Of a stretch of 34,973 nt of DNA, positions 26,101-33,188 are shown in pieces (position 1 is the first letter of the stretch; each line of letters opens with the position of its first letter). The position numbers were made by a program, and so were the translations under genes. Source of the DNA: Paracoccaceae bacterium (GTDB lineage: Bacteria; Pseudomonadota; Alphaproteobacteria; Rhodobacterales; Rhodobacteraceae); the NCBI GenBank assembly GCA_019634215.1, contig JAHQVS010000045.1, positions 1 through 34,973 of the forward strand. Reading direction: 5' to 3'. Under the pieces are notes generated by a model. The model was given only the letters and a program-made list of their open reading frames with translations, was not told the origin of the DNA and made no database searches.

Positions 26101-27324
26101 GAAGGGGATATTGACCCGCCGGCCGAATATGACCTGGAGATGGTGCTGGCTTTGGTCAACGCGACCAATGACGAGGTTGTCACCCGGATCGCTGACGGCG
26201 CCGAGCTCAACAGCTCTATGTTGCAGGGGGGGTCTCTTAACCTGAAGGCCAACGTGTTCGGCACGGGGATGGAGGATGTTGAAAGCGTTCGCATCATTCT
26301 CGACGGCGAAGATCGGCTTGAGGTGGTGCGGCCCTACGCCCTGTTTGGCGATGACGCTGGCGATTACATCGACGGCGCGTTGTCGGCGGGAGCGCATACG
26401 GTCACGATCCAGGCGTTCACCAATGAATCCGGCACCGGCGAGCCGTTGATGCAGCGCAGCTTCGACTTCTCGGCGGACGATGCGATGGGTTCCGGCGCGG
26501 CGACGCCGACCCAGGATGTTGAAACGCCGGCGGCTTTCGCACCGACGGCTGTGCTCGCTCTGGTCGACGCCGACACCGACAAGGTGCTGGTTCGGATCGG
26601 CGACGGCGATGTGATCGACCCGGCCCTGCTCGACGGCGCCAACTTGGCGCTCAAGGCGAATGTGTTTGGCGCGGGCATGGATGCGGTCAACAGCGTGCGC
26701 ATCACCCTCGACGACGGCATCGAGCGGATCGAGGCGGCCCGGCCCTTCGCGGTGTTTGGCGACGACCTTGGCGATTACCTCGCCGGGGCGCTCGGTTCTG
26801 GCGAGCATAATGTGAAGATCGAGGCGTTCGCCAGCGACGACGGCAGCGGTCCAAGCTTGATCGCCACCGAGATCGACTTCACCGCCTCTGGCGCGCTTGG
26901 TGATCCGGATCAAAGGGTTGAGACCGAGACGCCGCCCTTCGACGATCCTGCCGATTTGCTGGAGCTGTTCGTTGTCGATATGGAGACCGGCGCATCCCTT
27001 GGGGCGTTACAGCCAGGTGAGACCTGGCCGATCGACGGCATCGCGGATCGGGCCCTTCGCATTGAGGCTCGGGTCAACCCCGACGCCGCCAACGCGGATC
27101 AGGTTGAGAGCGTGGCGCTGTCGATCAACGGCGATCAATATGTGCAGAACGAGGTCGGTTATGATTTCTTCGTCGAGCATATGCAGGGGCTGGGGGGCGG
27201 CAAGCTGACCCCGGGGGCCTATGAGATCGCCGCTGACGCTTATGCCGCAGACAATGGCGGCGGCGCGAAGCTGGACGAGGAAAAGATCAGCATCACCGTC
27301 ACCGAGGACGGGTTGGTCGGCTGA
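23173..27324 (+). CDS. Type I-secreted glycoside-hydrolase-like protein with DUF5060 domain and four C-terminal repeats
   Basis: A 1383-residue protein with no N-terminal signal peptide. A DUF5060 beta-sandwich covers about 1-115 (WHKVTLDFEGP, VPGFFAADGD, NPPSEGDWEYTASF). A TIM-barrel domain like clan GH-A follows at about 130-530; the strand motif WNLGEEN (E334/E335) fits the acid/base and TWDEDSS (E417) the nucleophile. A collagen-binding-type cap lies at 530-630, then an Asp/Pro linker, a carbohydrate-binding-like module at about 655-790, a second linker, and four repeats at about 840-1383. No RTX nonapeptides are present. The ATG at 23173 has GGGAG eight bases upstream; the frame is open to a TTG at 23113 without one. 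The secretion ATPase and adaptor genes follow, so this is probably their substrate. Sugar specificity is unknown. Confidence 0.85.
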   Translation: MATSASSIDGELKVWHKVTLDFEGPLLSEDPSTFRDYRLDVTFTNKDTGEVVRVPGFFAADGDAANTGATSGNIFRVNFNPPSEGDWEYTASFRTGDDIAASTDPSAGVAVNSIDGATGSLSISPTDKTGDDFRAKGMIVQGEGTNYLQHQGDGDYFIRGGPGIPENFLANPDIDNTSNGRHAFETHAQDANAGDPTWDGGKGSNILGAVNYLAEQGQNTIYVMTMTAGGDGKDVWPWAADDLQNVSQNQNGIDSDTVSTYDISKLSQWEIIFDHMDNQGIYKNVLFQETENDQLLNGGTDAPGTSLSVERLVYMREMIARFGHSNGIQWNLGEENTNTNQERADMARFVKEVDGYDHLVTIHTFTGDYNVYDQLLNVDSFDGPSFQANANNIRSETAEYVEKSNAAGDPWVITWDEDSSGNGIVDPGSNNPDSSNEKLLRESFWGSLTVGGSGGNWYFKGNSGHSLDQNYDAFRGHESVWEWTAAATDFFNTYIPFWEMSEDDGATQNGDDFVMSKPGEYYVVYLKYGNAGDVRLNLSGEAGETFDVYWYDPRNGGPLVEAGQVSGGGVEQLGGPPNSAGKDWVLYVKNSELPLTPSGSAPNPISEPDPTTPDGPDAPQPVDGAVYGDTDGVFVLESEMAPATGGWVAENKIAGFTGENYYRWTGDNRYGEPPTGDLPGTLSFNINVEEAGDYFLAVRSGRTKEGTPGIRDDEANDVLVRIDGGPWVKVFAGGMEWEAINGWATTFDIHDQKSPAQYNLTAGVHTLEISGRSTNTLIDKIILAEGAAVTNNSLPLSPLVDGTPTTPTAPDTPDPDPVVDPVPDTPTPGDPGEPPIGDGPGDLTATVFLMDSTTDQPIAEALGDGAVVDWSQYADKPVNVVVEFSGADAGQVSSAVLTLDGGAHTQTESAVPFALFGDVGSDLSDGQIGLGAHTLSVQAYTGTGGQGALLKSFEFDLVMADGVTTAPDPAPPVVVPEGDIDPPAEYDLEMVLALVNATNDEVVTRIADGAELNSSMLQGGSLNLKANVFGTGMEDVESVRIILDGEDRLEVVRPYALFGDDAGDYIDGALSAGAHTVTIQAFTNESGTGEPLMQRSFDFSADDAMGSGAATPTQDVETPAAFAPTAVLALVDADTDKVLVRIGDGDVIDPALLDGANLALKANVFGAGMDAVNSVRITLDDGIERIEAARPFAVFGDDLGDYLAGALGSGEHNVKIEAFASDDGSGPSLIATEIDFTASGALGDPDQRVETETPPFDDPADLLELFVVDMETGASLGALQPGETWPIDGIADRALRIEARVNPDAANADQVESVALSINGDQYVQNEVGYDFFVEHMQGLGGGKLTPGAYEIAADAYAADNGGGAKLDEEKISITVTEDGLVG
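25695..27320 (+). repeat. Four divergent ~120-residue repeats within the secreted protein
   Basis: Units lie at about 25695-26055, 26128-26490, 26539-26892 and 26953-27320. Shared features are an opening LxLVxxxTD, the core V-x-S-V-R-I-x-L-D-G, then PYALFGDDxGDY, a turn G-x-H-T-V and a late AF/AY motif with a Gly/Ser-rich loop. Units 2 and 3 are closest; unit 1 is more diverged, and unit 4 has lost the PYALFGD form. They look like Ig-type beta sandwiches serving as a stalk, binding or secretion-folding region. Confidence 0.75.
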
Positions 27325-27349
27325 TCAACCCGCCATACCACGAAACACA

Positions 27350-27380
27350 AGAGGCGCCCTTCCGATGGGGCGCCTCTTTA
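27350..27380 (+). terminator. Intrinsic terminator after the secreted protein gene
   Basis: AGAGGCGCCC (27350-27359) and GGGCGCCTCT (27368-27377) form a perfect ten-base stem around an eight-base loop, followed by TTTACGTT. It stands 26 bases past the stop codon, so the substrate gene and the secretion genes are likely separate transcripts. Confidence 0.85.
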
Positions 27381-27442
27381 CGTTCTTCAGGCTGGGAAGA
27401 GCGCGCGGCGAGGGGGCTGTCTTGTGCCTGGATGCCGCGATT

Positions 27443-27457
27443 CGCCGCTGTGCGGCG
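27443..27457. promoter_or_regulatory. Small perfect hairpin ahead of the secretion ATPase gene
   Basis: CGCCGC-TGT-GCGGCG is a perfect six-base inverted repeat about 90 bases before the chosen start of the ATPase gene. It may be an operator or leader hairpin; no clear -35/-10 pair is seen in the 27381-27547 gap. Confidence 0.3.
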
Positions 27458-27547
27458 TGTAAAGCGTTTTAGGACTGATGTCTCGACGGCCCGTGAGGTA
27501 AAGTCGATCCTAATCTGTTGTTAGATGGGCGAATGGAGATAGACGCG

Positions 27548-29323
27548 ATGGCGTCCTTATTTGGCGATCCCGATGCGCGCACCCCGCTAGAGAACGCCTT
27601 TCGAGCCGCCTCGGGGCCGATTGCCTTAGCGGCATTGTTCAGTTGTTTCATCAGCATGCTCATGTTGGTTTCCCCGCTCTACATGATGCAGGTTTACGAT
27701 CGGGTGCTCGCCAGCGGCAGCAAGGAGACGCTGCTCTGGCTGACAGTGCTGATCGCCTTCGCCTTCATCATCATGGCGTTGCTGGAAGTGGCTCGTACGC
27801 GGATTTTGGGTCGTGTCGGCCTCTGGATTGAGCGCATCGTGTCTGAGCCGGTGATCGGGGCCATTGTTGAGCGGCGGCTATCAGGCGGCTCCCCGGGGGC
27901 GCAGCCGCTGCGCGATCTGGGGATGATCCGGGGCTTTTTCGGCGGCGGCGCTATGACCGCCCTGTTCGATCTTCCGTTTACGCCTTTGTTTTTATTAGCT
28001 CTTTATGCGCTGCATCCCGTCCTCGGCTATGTCGGCTTTGGTTCAGCGGTGTTGCTGTTCACTGTCGCTGTCATCAATGAGCGGGTGACGCGTGAGCCGC
28101 AGAAACGGTCTGAACGTTTCGCCGTCGCTGCCCAGTCCTATGTCGAGGCGACCACCCGCAACGCTGAGGCGGTGCGGGCCATGGGTTTGTTGCCCGGGGT
28201 GATCTCACGTTGGCGCGAAGCCAGCGACCGGGCGCTCAGCGCGGCGCGGCGGGTGAATGATCTAGGCGGCTCTATCGCCAGCGGGGTGAAGTCGTTCCGC
28301 ATGTTTATCCAGTCCCTGGTGCTGGGCATTGGCGCGTATCTGTCGATTGATGGTCAGGTCTCCGCCGGCGCTATTATCGCCGGCTCGATCCTGCTCGGCC
28401 GGGCGCTGGCGCCGATCGATCAGTCGATCAACGTCTGGAAGGGCGTGATCTCCGTACGTGAGGGCACTCGGCGCTTGAATGCGCTAATGCGCCTGATGCC
28501 GCCGCCGAAGGACACCCAGCCATTGCCGCCGCCCACAGGGGCTTTGACGGTGGAGGGGGTGACCATCTACGCCGGAGAGCGGCCCGAACCTGACGAAACG
28601 CCGATCTTGAATCGGGTCAGCTTCGCCTCGTCGCCGGGGACGGTGGTTGGGGTTGTCGGCCCGTCGGGAGCGGGAAAATCTACGCTTTGTCAGGCGCTTG
28701 TCGGGGCGTTGAGGCCGTTCAGCGGTGTGATTCGCTTAGATAACGCGGCGCTGCATTTCTGGAACGAAGCGGATCTGGGTCCCTATATCGGATACCTGCC
28801 GCAGAACGTTGAGCTGATCCATGGCAGCGTGCGTGACAACATCGCCCGGCTCACCGACGGCGACGCCGAGCAGGTTTTGGCGGCGGCGCGGTTGGCTGAT
28901 GTGCACGACATGATTCTGCGCTTACCTGATGGGTATGACACCTCGGTTGGGGAAAACGGGGCGCGGCTTTCCGCTGGGCAGCGCCAACGTATCGGTTTGG
29001 CGCGGGCGCTCTATGGTTCGCCGAAGCTGATCGTGCTGGACGAGCCGAACGCCAACCTCGACCAGAGCGGCGAGGCGGCGCTGATCGAGGCGCTTGAGGA
29101 GATGCGGGCGCGGGGCTCGACCATTATCGTGGTGGCGCACCGCGCCAACGTGCTGTCTTGCGCCGACCGGTTGTTGGTGATGCGGGACGGCGCGGTCTAT
29201 TTCGAGGGGCCGCGCGACGAGATTCTGGAGCGGCTATACGGCCCACGCGCCGCCACCGCACTCGGAGGACAGACCCAGCAGCGGGTCGAAAATCGGCGGC
29301 AACCGCTGGAGTTGGCTAAATAA
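27548..29323 (+). CDS. Type I secretion system permease/ATPase, PrtD/AprD type
   Basis: The inner-membrane ABC exporter of a type I secretion system, 591 residues. A transmembrane domain of about six helices fills residues 15-310 (first helices IALAALFSCFISMLMLVSP and TVLIAFAFIIMALLEV). The nucleotide-binding domain has Walker A GPSGAGKST, Q-loop YLPQNVELIHGSVRDNI, signature LSAGQRQRIGLARAL, Walker B LIVLDEPNANLD and the switch His in VVAHRAN. It lacks the N-terminal C39-like domain of HlyB, matching the PrtD group. The start at 27548 has GGAG nine bases upstream; ATG 27533 and TTG 27518 are in-frame alternatives. With the following HlyD gene it should export the 23173-27324 protein; the outer-membrane TolC partner is not in the window. 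Confidence 0.93.
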   Translation: MASLFGDPDARTPLENAFRAASGPIALAALFSCFISMLMLVSPLYMMQVYDRVLASGSKETLLWLTVLIAFAFIIMALLEVARTRILGRVGLWIERIVSEPVIGAIVERRLSGGSPGAQPLRDLGMIRGFFGGGAMTALFDLPFTPLFLLALYALHPVLGYVGFGSAVLLFTVAVINERVTREPQKRSERFAVAAQSYVEATTRNAEAVRAMGLLPGVISRWREASDRALSAARRVNDLGGSIASGVKSFRMFIQSLVLGIGAYLSIDGQVSAGAIIAGSILLGRALAPIDQSINVWKGVISVREGTRRLNALMRLMPPPKDTQPLPPPTGALTVEGVTIYAGERPEPDETPILNRVSFASSPGTVVGVVGPSGAGKSTLCQALVGALRPFSGVIRLDNAALHFWNEADLGPYIGYLPQNVELIHGSVRDNIARLTDGDAEQVLAAARLADVHDMILRLPDGYDTSVGENGARLSAGQRQRIGLARALYGSPKLIVLDEPNANLDQSGEAALIEALEEMRARGSTIIVVAHRANVLSCADRLLVMRDGAVYFEGPRDEILERLYGPRAATALGGQTQQRVENRRQPLELAK

Positions 29324-29390
29324 GTTACGAGTCGGCTCTGCGCCTATGGTCGGAGCGGCGCTGAGCATTTTTTGAGGTATCGGAGGGGAC

Positions 29391-30722
29391 ATGAGCGACG
29401 CTTTGAAAGATGGCCGTGCGCAAGCTGAGTTGAGTTCCCTCATCCATGGGCCAATGCGCTTGGGCGGTATTTCCGTGTTGGTCCTGGTCGTTGGCCTTGG
29501 TGGTTGGGCCAGCAACGCCATGCTCGCCAGCGCCGCGCAAGCGCCTGGGGTGGTTCGGCCTGAGGGTGAGCGGCGGGTGATCCAGCACCTTGAGGGGGGG
29601 ATTGTGAAGAACATCCTCGCCCGTGACGGCCAACAGGTGAAGGCGGGCGACCCGTTAATCGAACTCGACGATGTCGCCAGCGTGGCGGATTACAAGACCA
29701 AGTCCGGCGCGCGCACCACCTTGGAGGCGCTGGAAACGGCGCTTAAGGCTGAGTTGGACGGGAAGGAGCGGCTCGCCTTCGATGCGGAGCTGCTGCAAGC
29801 CGCCTCTGAAGATCCGGAACTGAGGCGCATTATCGCCGACCAGCAGTCTCAATTCGAGGCTCGGCGGCAGGCGTTTGATGATCGTTTGGCTGTTTTAGAG
29901 CAGCAGAAGCGGCAATCATCGGCTGAAATCGATGGCTTGCGCGCCGTGGTCCAGAGCGCTGAGCTGCAACGCGATCTCAACCATGAGGAAGCAGACAGCA
30001 TCGAGGCGCTGTATAAGAAGGGCTTGGCTCGACGGTCCCGTTTGCTGGAGCTTCAGGGCGTGGGAGCGGAGTTGGAGGGGCGGATCCAACGCACTATCGC
30101 TGAAATCGCACGTGCGGAGCAGCAGATCGGTGAGATCGACTTACGGATCGTCGAGCTGCGCAGCGCCCGGCGCGATGAGGCCGCCAAGGAGTTGGCCGAC
30201 GTGCGCTCCCGCCTGTTGGGCGCGCGCAATCAGGAGGACGCCAGCGCCGACGTGCTGAAACGCACCGTGCTGCGGGCGCCTGTGGCCGGGGTGATTCTCG
30301 GGTCACGGCATCACACGATCGGGGCGGTGGTTAATCCGGGCGAGATTTTGATGGAGCTGATCCCGGCAGAGGACTCTCTGATCATCGAAGCGAAAGTCTC
30401 GCCGCTTGATATTGAAAACGTCTCAGTGGGTCAGACAGCCACAATCACCTTCGCTGCCTTCAAGCAGGCGGATTTGCCGCCTGTGGACGGCGAGGTGATC
30501 ATGGTCTCCGGCGACCGCACCGAGGATGACCGCACCGGCGACGCCTATTTCATCACCCGAATCGTGGCTGACTCCAGGCAGTTGGAGGCGGCTGGGCCGA
30601 AGGTGAAGCTGACGCCGGGCATGCCGGCGGATGTAATGATACGCCGTTCCGAGCGGACGGTGCTGGCGTATCTCATCGAGCCGTTCCTTGACGCGTTCGA
30701 CAAATCATTCCGGGAGGAATGA
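29391..30722 (+). CDS. Type I secretion membrane fusion protein, HlyD family
   Basis: The periplasmic adaptor linking the ABC exporter to TolC, 443 residues. A single membrane helix lies at about residues 24-42 (GGISVLVLVVGLGGWASNA). The first half of a biotinyl-lipoyl-type domain follows (GERRVIQHLEGGIVKNILARDG in shortened view), then a long coiled coil at about 110-285, then the second lipoyl half (LRAPVAGVILG) and a beta-barrel region ending GMPADVMIRRSERTVLAYLIEPF, the usual HlyD C-terminus. GGAGGGG precedes the ATG. It lies 67 bases after the ATPase gene with no terminator between, so they form one operon. Confidence 0.94.
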   Translation: MSDALKDGRAQAELSSLIHGPMRLGGISVLVLVVGLGGWASNAMLASAAQAPGVVRPEGERRVIQHLEGGIVKNILARDGQQVKAGDPLIELDDVASVADYKTKSGARTTLEALETALKAELDGKERLAFDAELLQAASEDPELRRIIADQQSQFEARRQAFDDRLAVLEQQKRQSSAEIDGLRAVVQSAELQRDLNHEEADSIEALYKKGLARRSRLLELQGVGAELEGRIQRTIAEIARAEQQIGEIDLRIVELRSARRDEAAKELADVRSRLLGARNQEDASADVLKRTVLRAPVAGVILGSRHHTIGAVVNPGEILMELIPAEDSLIIEAKVSPLDIENVSVGQTATITFAAFKQADLPPVDGEVIMVSGDRTEDDRTGDAYFITRIVADSRQLEAAGPKVKLTPGMPADVMIRRSERTVLAYLIEPFLDAFDKSFREE

Positions 30723-30857
30723 TCAGCGCCTGATAACGCTTCATTAACGACCTTTCACTAGCCTCATGCGTGTGTCTTGGGTTGCATCCTCGCGTATTCA
30801 TCGATGTGGAGCATGGATGAGTAGGCGCGCAGCCCTCCCACGAGATGGAGGCGGGGA

Positions 30858-31334
30858 ATGTCAATCTGGCTATGGCTTCAGGCGCGATTGTTGATCGCCG
30901 CCGTTGGGCGCTCGGCGCAGCGCGGAGCGCTGGCGGGTTTGGCCCTCTTTTACGCTTTGAGAGACGCCATAGGAGCGCGCAAGGCGAAGCAACCTGCACG
31001 CCAGCCGCGCGTTCTGACCAAGCGAGAGCGTTTCGCCCGCCGGTGGGCCGTTGCGGCCTTGTCGGCTTCGGTGGTGATTGCGTCGACCGGTTTGGCTTTG
31101 AAGCCAGCGAAGGCGGGGCCAATCACGGTGGCGTTCTCCCCTTGGGTGAGCTTTGAAGAGATTGTCGATCGGGTGTACCGCGCCGGTGGCTTCGTCATCG
31201 CCCGAGCCGAGCTGGACGGCGTGGTGGTGGCGATCGGCCCCGAGGATGACGCTTTCCATAAAATGCTGCGTTCCGAGGGCGCCTATCTGATCATGAGCGG
31301 CGAGGCCGGTATCTTGTTGTCCGCTTCTGAGTGA
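30858..31334 (+). CDS. Small membrane protein of unknown function
   Basis: A 158-residue protein I do not recognise as a named family. It has a first hydrophobic segment at about 3-35 (WLWLQARLLIAAVG), a basic stretch (RKAKQPARQPRVLTKRERFARRW), a second hydrophobic segment at about 63-80 (AVAALSASVVIASTGLAL), and a C-terminal soluble domain that begins PITVAFSPWVSFEEIVDRVYRAGG in shortened view and looks like a small alpha/beta fold. GGAGG lies seven bases before the ATG, supporting translation. It follows the hlyD-type gene by 135 bases and converges on the OhrR-type gene with a 25-base gap. A link to secretion is possible only from position. Confidence 0.6.
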   Translation: MSIWLWLQARLLIAAVGRSAQRGALAGLALFYALRDAIGARKAKQPARQPRVLTKRERFARRWAVAALSASVVIASTGLALKPAKAGPITVAFSPWVSFEEIVDRVYRAGGFVIARAELDGVVVAIGPEDDAFHKMLRSEGAYLIMSGEAGILLSASE

Positions 31335-31359
31335 ACGGCCATCACAGGCGATCAGCAAG

Positions 31360-31812
31360 TCAGAGTGTCGCGCGCGAGACGTTGTGGCGGAGCCGGTCGA
31401 TGAGCTTGATGGCGCTGCGAAGCTCCTCAGGGGACATGCCTGTGGCGTGGCCGATGCAGTTGGGAATGTCCGCGGCTCCTGTCTTTAGCGCTTTTCCCTT
31501 ATCCGTGAGCCGAATGCGCACGACGCGCTCGTCATTTAGGTCGCGGCTTCGACTGACATGACCGAGCGCCTCCAACCGCTTAAGCAGGGGCGTTAGCGTA
31601 TTCGACTGCAAATGCAGCGCGCCGCCTAGGTCACGCACCGTGCGGTCGTCTCGGTCCCAGAGCAGCGTCATCACCAAATATTGCGGGTAAGTCAGCCCCA
31701 ACTCCGCGAGCTGTGGTCGATAGAGCTGCGTGAAGGCGTGCTCCGCAGAATAGATCGAAAAACACAGCAGGTCGCCTAGGGCCGGGTCCTTCTTCTCCCT
31801 CAATTCATTCAT
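31360..31812 (-). CDS. ohrR: MarR family regulator, OhrR type (organic peroxide sensor)
   Basis: A 150-residue MarR-family repressor. Winged helix-turn-helix at about 35-105 ([24 protein letters not shown] in shortened view, then [22 protein letters not shown] and the wing [10 protein letters not shown]). The reactive cysteine is C17 in [13 protein letters not shown], exactly the OhrR N-terminal motif; a second cysteine, C119, makes this the two-cysteine class, in which oxidation forms a disulphide that releases DNA. The start at 31812 has AAGGAG nine or more bases upstream; the longer frame to 31860 adds a non-conserved tail. It is divergent from the haloperoxidase-like gene across two matching palindromes. 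Confidence 0.9.
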   Translation of the reverse strand: MNELREKKDPALGDLLCFSIYSAEHAFTQLYRPQLAELGLTYPQYLVMTLLWDRDDRTVRDLGGALHLQSNTLTPLLKRLEALGHVSRSRDLNDERVVRIRLTDKGKALKTGAADIPNCIGHATGMSPEELRSAIKLIDRLRHNVSRATL

Positions 31813-31883
31813 CGCCTCGGTCTCCTTCGTGCCCGTGGGCCAGCTTACTTTTGTGGTCAACGCCGCATATGCGTATCAAATTA

Positions 31884-31897
31884 AATCGCACGCGATT
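31884..31897. promoter_or_regulatory. OhrR-type operator, copy 1
   Basis: AATCGC-AC-GCGATT is a perfect inverted repeat in the space between the divergent regulator and hydrolase genes, 72 bases before the regulator's start codon. The same sequence with one change recurs 55 bases to the right, close to five helical turns, so two repressor dimers could bind the same face. Confidence 0.65.
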
Positions 31898-31938
31898 AGA
31901 TCGCAAGGGTTGACGTTAATAAGGGAAAAGATCACTTT

Positions 31939-31952
31939 AATCGCGCGCGATC
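31939..31952. promoter_or_regulatory. OhrR-type operator, copy 2
   Basis: AATCGC-GC-GCGATC, one base from perfect symmetry, lies 30 bases before the hydrolase start codon and just after a -35-like TTGACG (31910-31915), so it would cover the -10/start region of that gene. A further half site GCGATTTAA follows at 31962-31970. Confidence 0.65.
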
Positions 31953-31981
31953 AAGTCGATGGCGATTTAAGTGGATGCAAC

Positions 31982-32938
31982 ATGCTGAACTCACTCACCG
32001 CTCTGACCTTCACGCGACGCAGGTTTTTGGCCGGGGCCGGCGTCGCCGCGCTCGGCCTGACCCTGCCTGTCGGCGTGACAGGGCAAGCGCTTGGAAATGA
32101 AGCAGGAGATTTGAAAATGACGACGTTCACCACCTCGGACGGCGCGGAACTGTTCTACAAAGATTGGGGCTCGGGTCAGCCGATCCTCTTTTCCCATGGT
32201 TGGCCGCTCTCGGCTGACGCTTGGGACGCACAGATGCTCTACTTCGCGTTGAACGGCTACCGTGTGATCGCCCATGACCGGCGCGGGCACGGGCGGTCGT
32301 CTCAGCCCTTCGGTGGCAACAACATGGACCGTTACGCCGACGATCTGCACGAGCTGATCACGCATCTCGACTTGAGCGGCGCGGTGTTGATCGGCCATTC
32401 AACCGGCGGTGGCGAGGTCTCGCACTACATTGGGCGTCATGGTGACGCGCGGGTCGCGAAAGTGGTCCTCGTGGGAGCTGTGCCGCCGGTCATGTTGAAG
32501 TCAGAGGCCAATCCGCACGGCACCCCGATGGAGGTGTTTGACAGCATTCGAAGCGGCGTGGCGACCAACCGCTCGCAATTCTATCAGGACCTGACGATCC
32601 CGTTCTATGGCTTCAATCGTGACGGCGTTGAGGTCAGTCAGGGGTTGCGAGACAGCTTCTGGTTCCAAGGCATGGCTGGCGGGATCAAAGGCCAATATGA
32701 CTGCATCCGGGAATTTTCGGAGGTCGACTATACCGAGGATTTGCAGGCGATCACGGTTCCAACGCTGGTGATCCATGGCGGTGATGATCAGATCGTTCCA
32801 ATCGACGCCTCGGGGAAGCTCAGCGCCGAGATCGTTAAGGACGCTGTTCTGAAAATCTATGAGGGCGGCTCGCACGGCCTGGCGCAGATCGAGCCTGATC
32901 GATTCAACGCCGACGTGCACGCTTTTATCAAAAGCTGA
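31982..32938 (+). CDS. Alpha/beta hydrolase, non-heme haloperoxidase type, Tat-exported
   Basis: A 318-residue alpha/beta-hydrolase-fold protein like cofactor-free chloroperoxidases. Residues 11-30 hold a twin-arginine signal ([16 protein letters not shown]), probable cleavage near residue 40. The catalytic triad is visible as S140 in IGHSTGGG, D269 in HGGDDQIVP and H298 in [16 protein letters not shown] gives the oxyanion hole. Most relatives start at the internal [18 protein letters not shown] (residue 46), so the export signal is an addition worth noting. I start at 31982 because it begins the signal peptide; the frame is open to 31829. Divergence from the OhrR-type gene suggests induction by organic peroxides. 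In vivo substrate (ester, peracid) is unknown. Confidence 0.88.
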   Translation: MLNSLTALTFTRRRFLAGAGVAALGLTLPVGVTGQALGNEAGDLKMTTFTTSDGAELFYKDWGSGQPILFSHGWPLSADAWDAQMLYFALNGYRVIAHDRRGHGRSSQPFGGNNMDRYADDLHELITHLDLSGAVLIGHSTGGGEVSHYIGRHGDARVAKVVLVGAVPPVMLKSEANPHGTPMEVFDSIRSGVATNRSQFYQDLTIPFYGFNRDGVEVSQGLRDSFWFQGMAGGIKGQYDCIREFSEVDYTEDLQAITVPTLVIHGGDDQIVPIDASGKLSAEIVKDAVLKIYEGGSHGLAQIEPDRFNADVHAFIKS

Positions 32939-32960
32939 TCCTGCGACTATCGCGACCGGC

Positions 32961-32991
32961 TGCCGGGAGGGTCTTGGAGACCCTCCCGGCA
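32961..32991 (+). terminator. Perfect 13-base-pair stem-loop after the hydrolase gene
   Basis: TGCCGGGAGGGTC (32961-32973) and GACCCTCCCGGCA (32979-32991) pair perfectly around TTGGA, 22 bases past the stop codon. No T run follows on either strand, so it may stabilise the 3' end rather than terminate by itself. The remaining gap to 33188 shows no gene. Confidence 0.55.
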
Positions 32992-33188
32992 GGAGATAGG
33001 GGATAGCGTGTGGAGAGAGAAACGCCGCGCCACACCCATTGGCGGGCGCGGGCTCAAGCGCTCATAGCAGCCGGTCTGACCACGCCTTGACGTTACGGCG
33101 GCGCTTGCGTTCGCAAAAGCGGGGTCTAAACCTTCAGAGAAAGCCCATATGGCGAAGATGAGCGACGTCCGGACAAGGAGAGACCGAC

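Noticed and set aside
25861-26913. Open frame of 350 residues opposite the secreted protein repeats
   Set aside because: It mirrors the repeat-containing codons of the secreted protein and has no recognisable features of its own.
25695-27320. RTX calcium-binding repeats expected for a type I secretion substrate
   Set aside because: No GGxGxDxxx nonapeptides are found; the repeats are longer and of a different kind.
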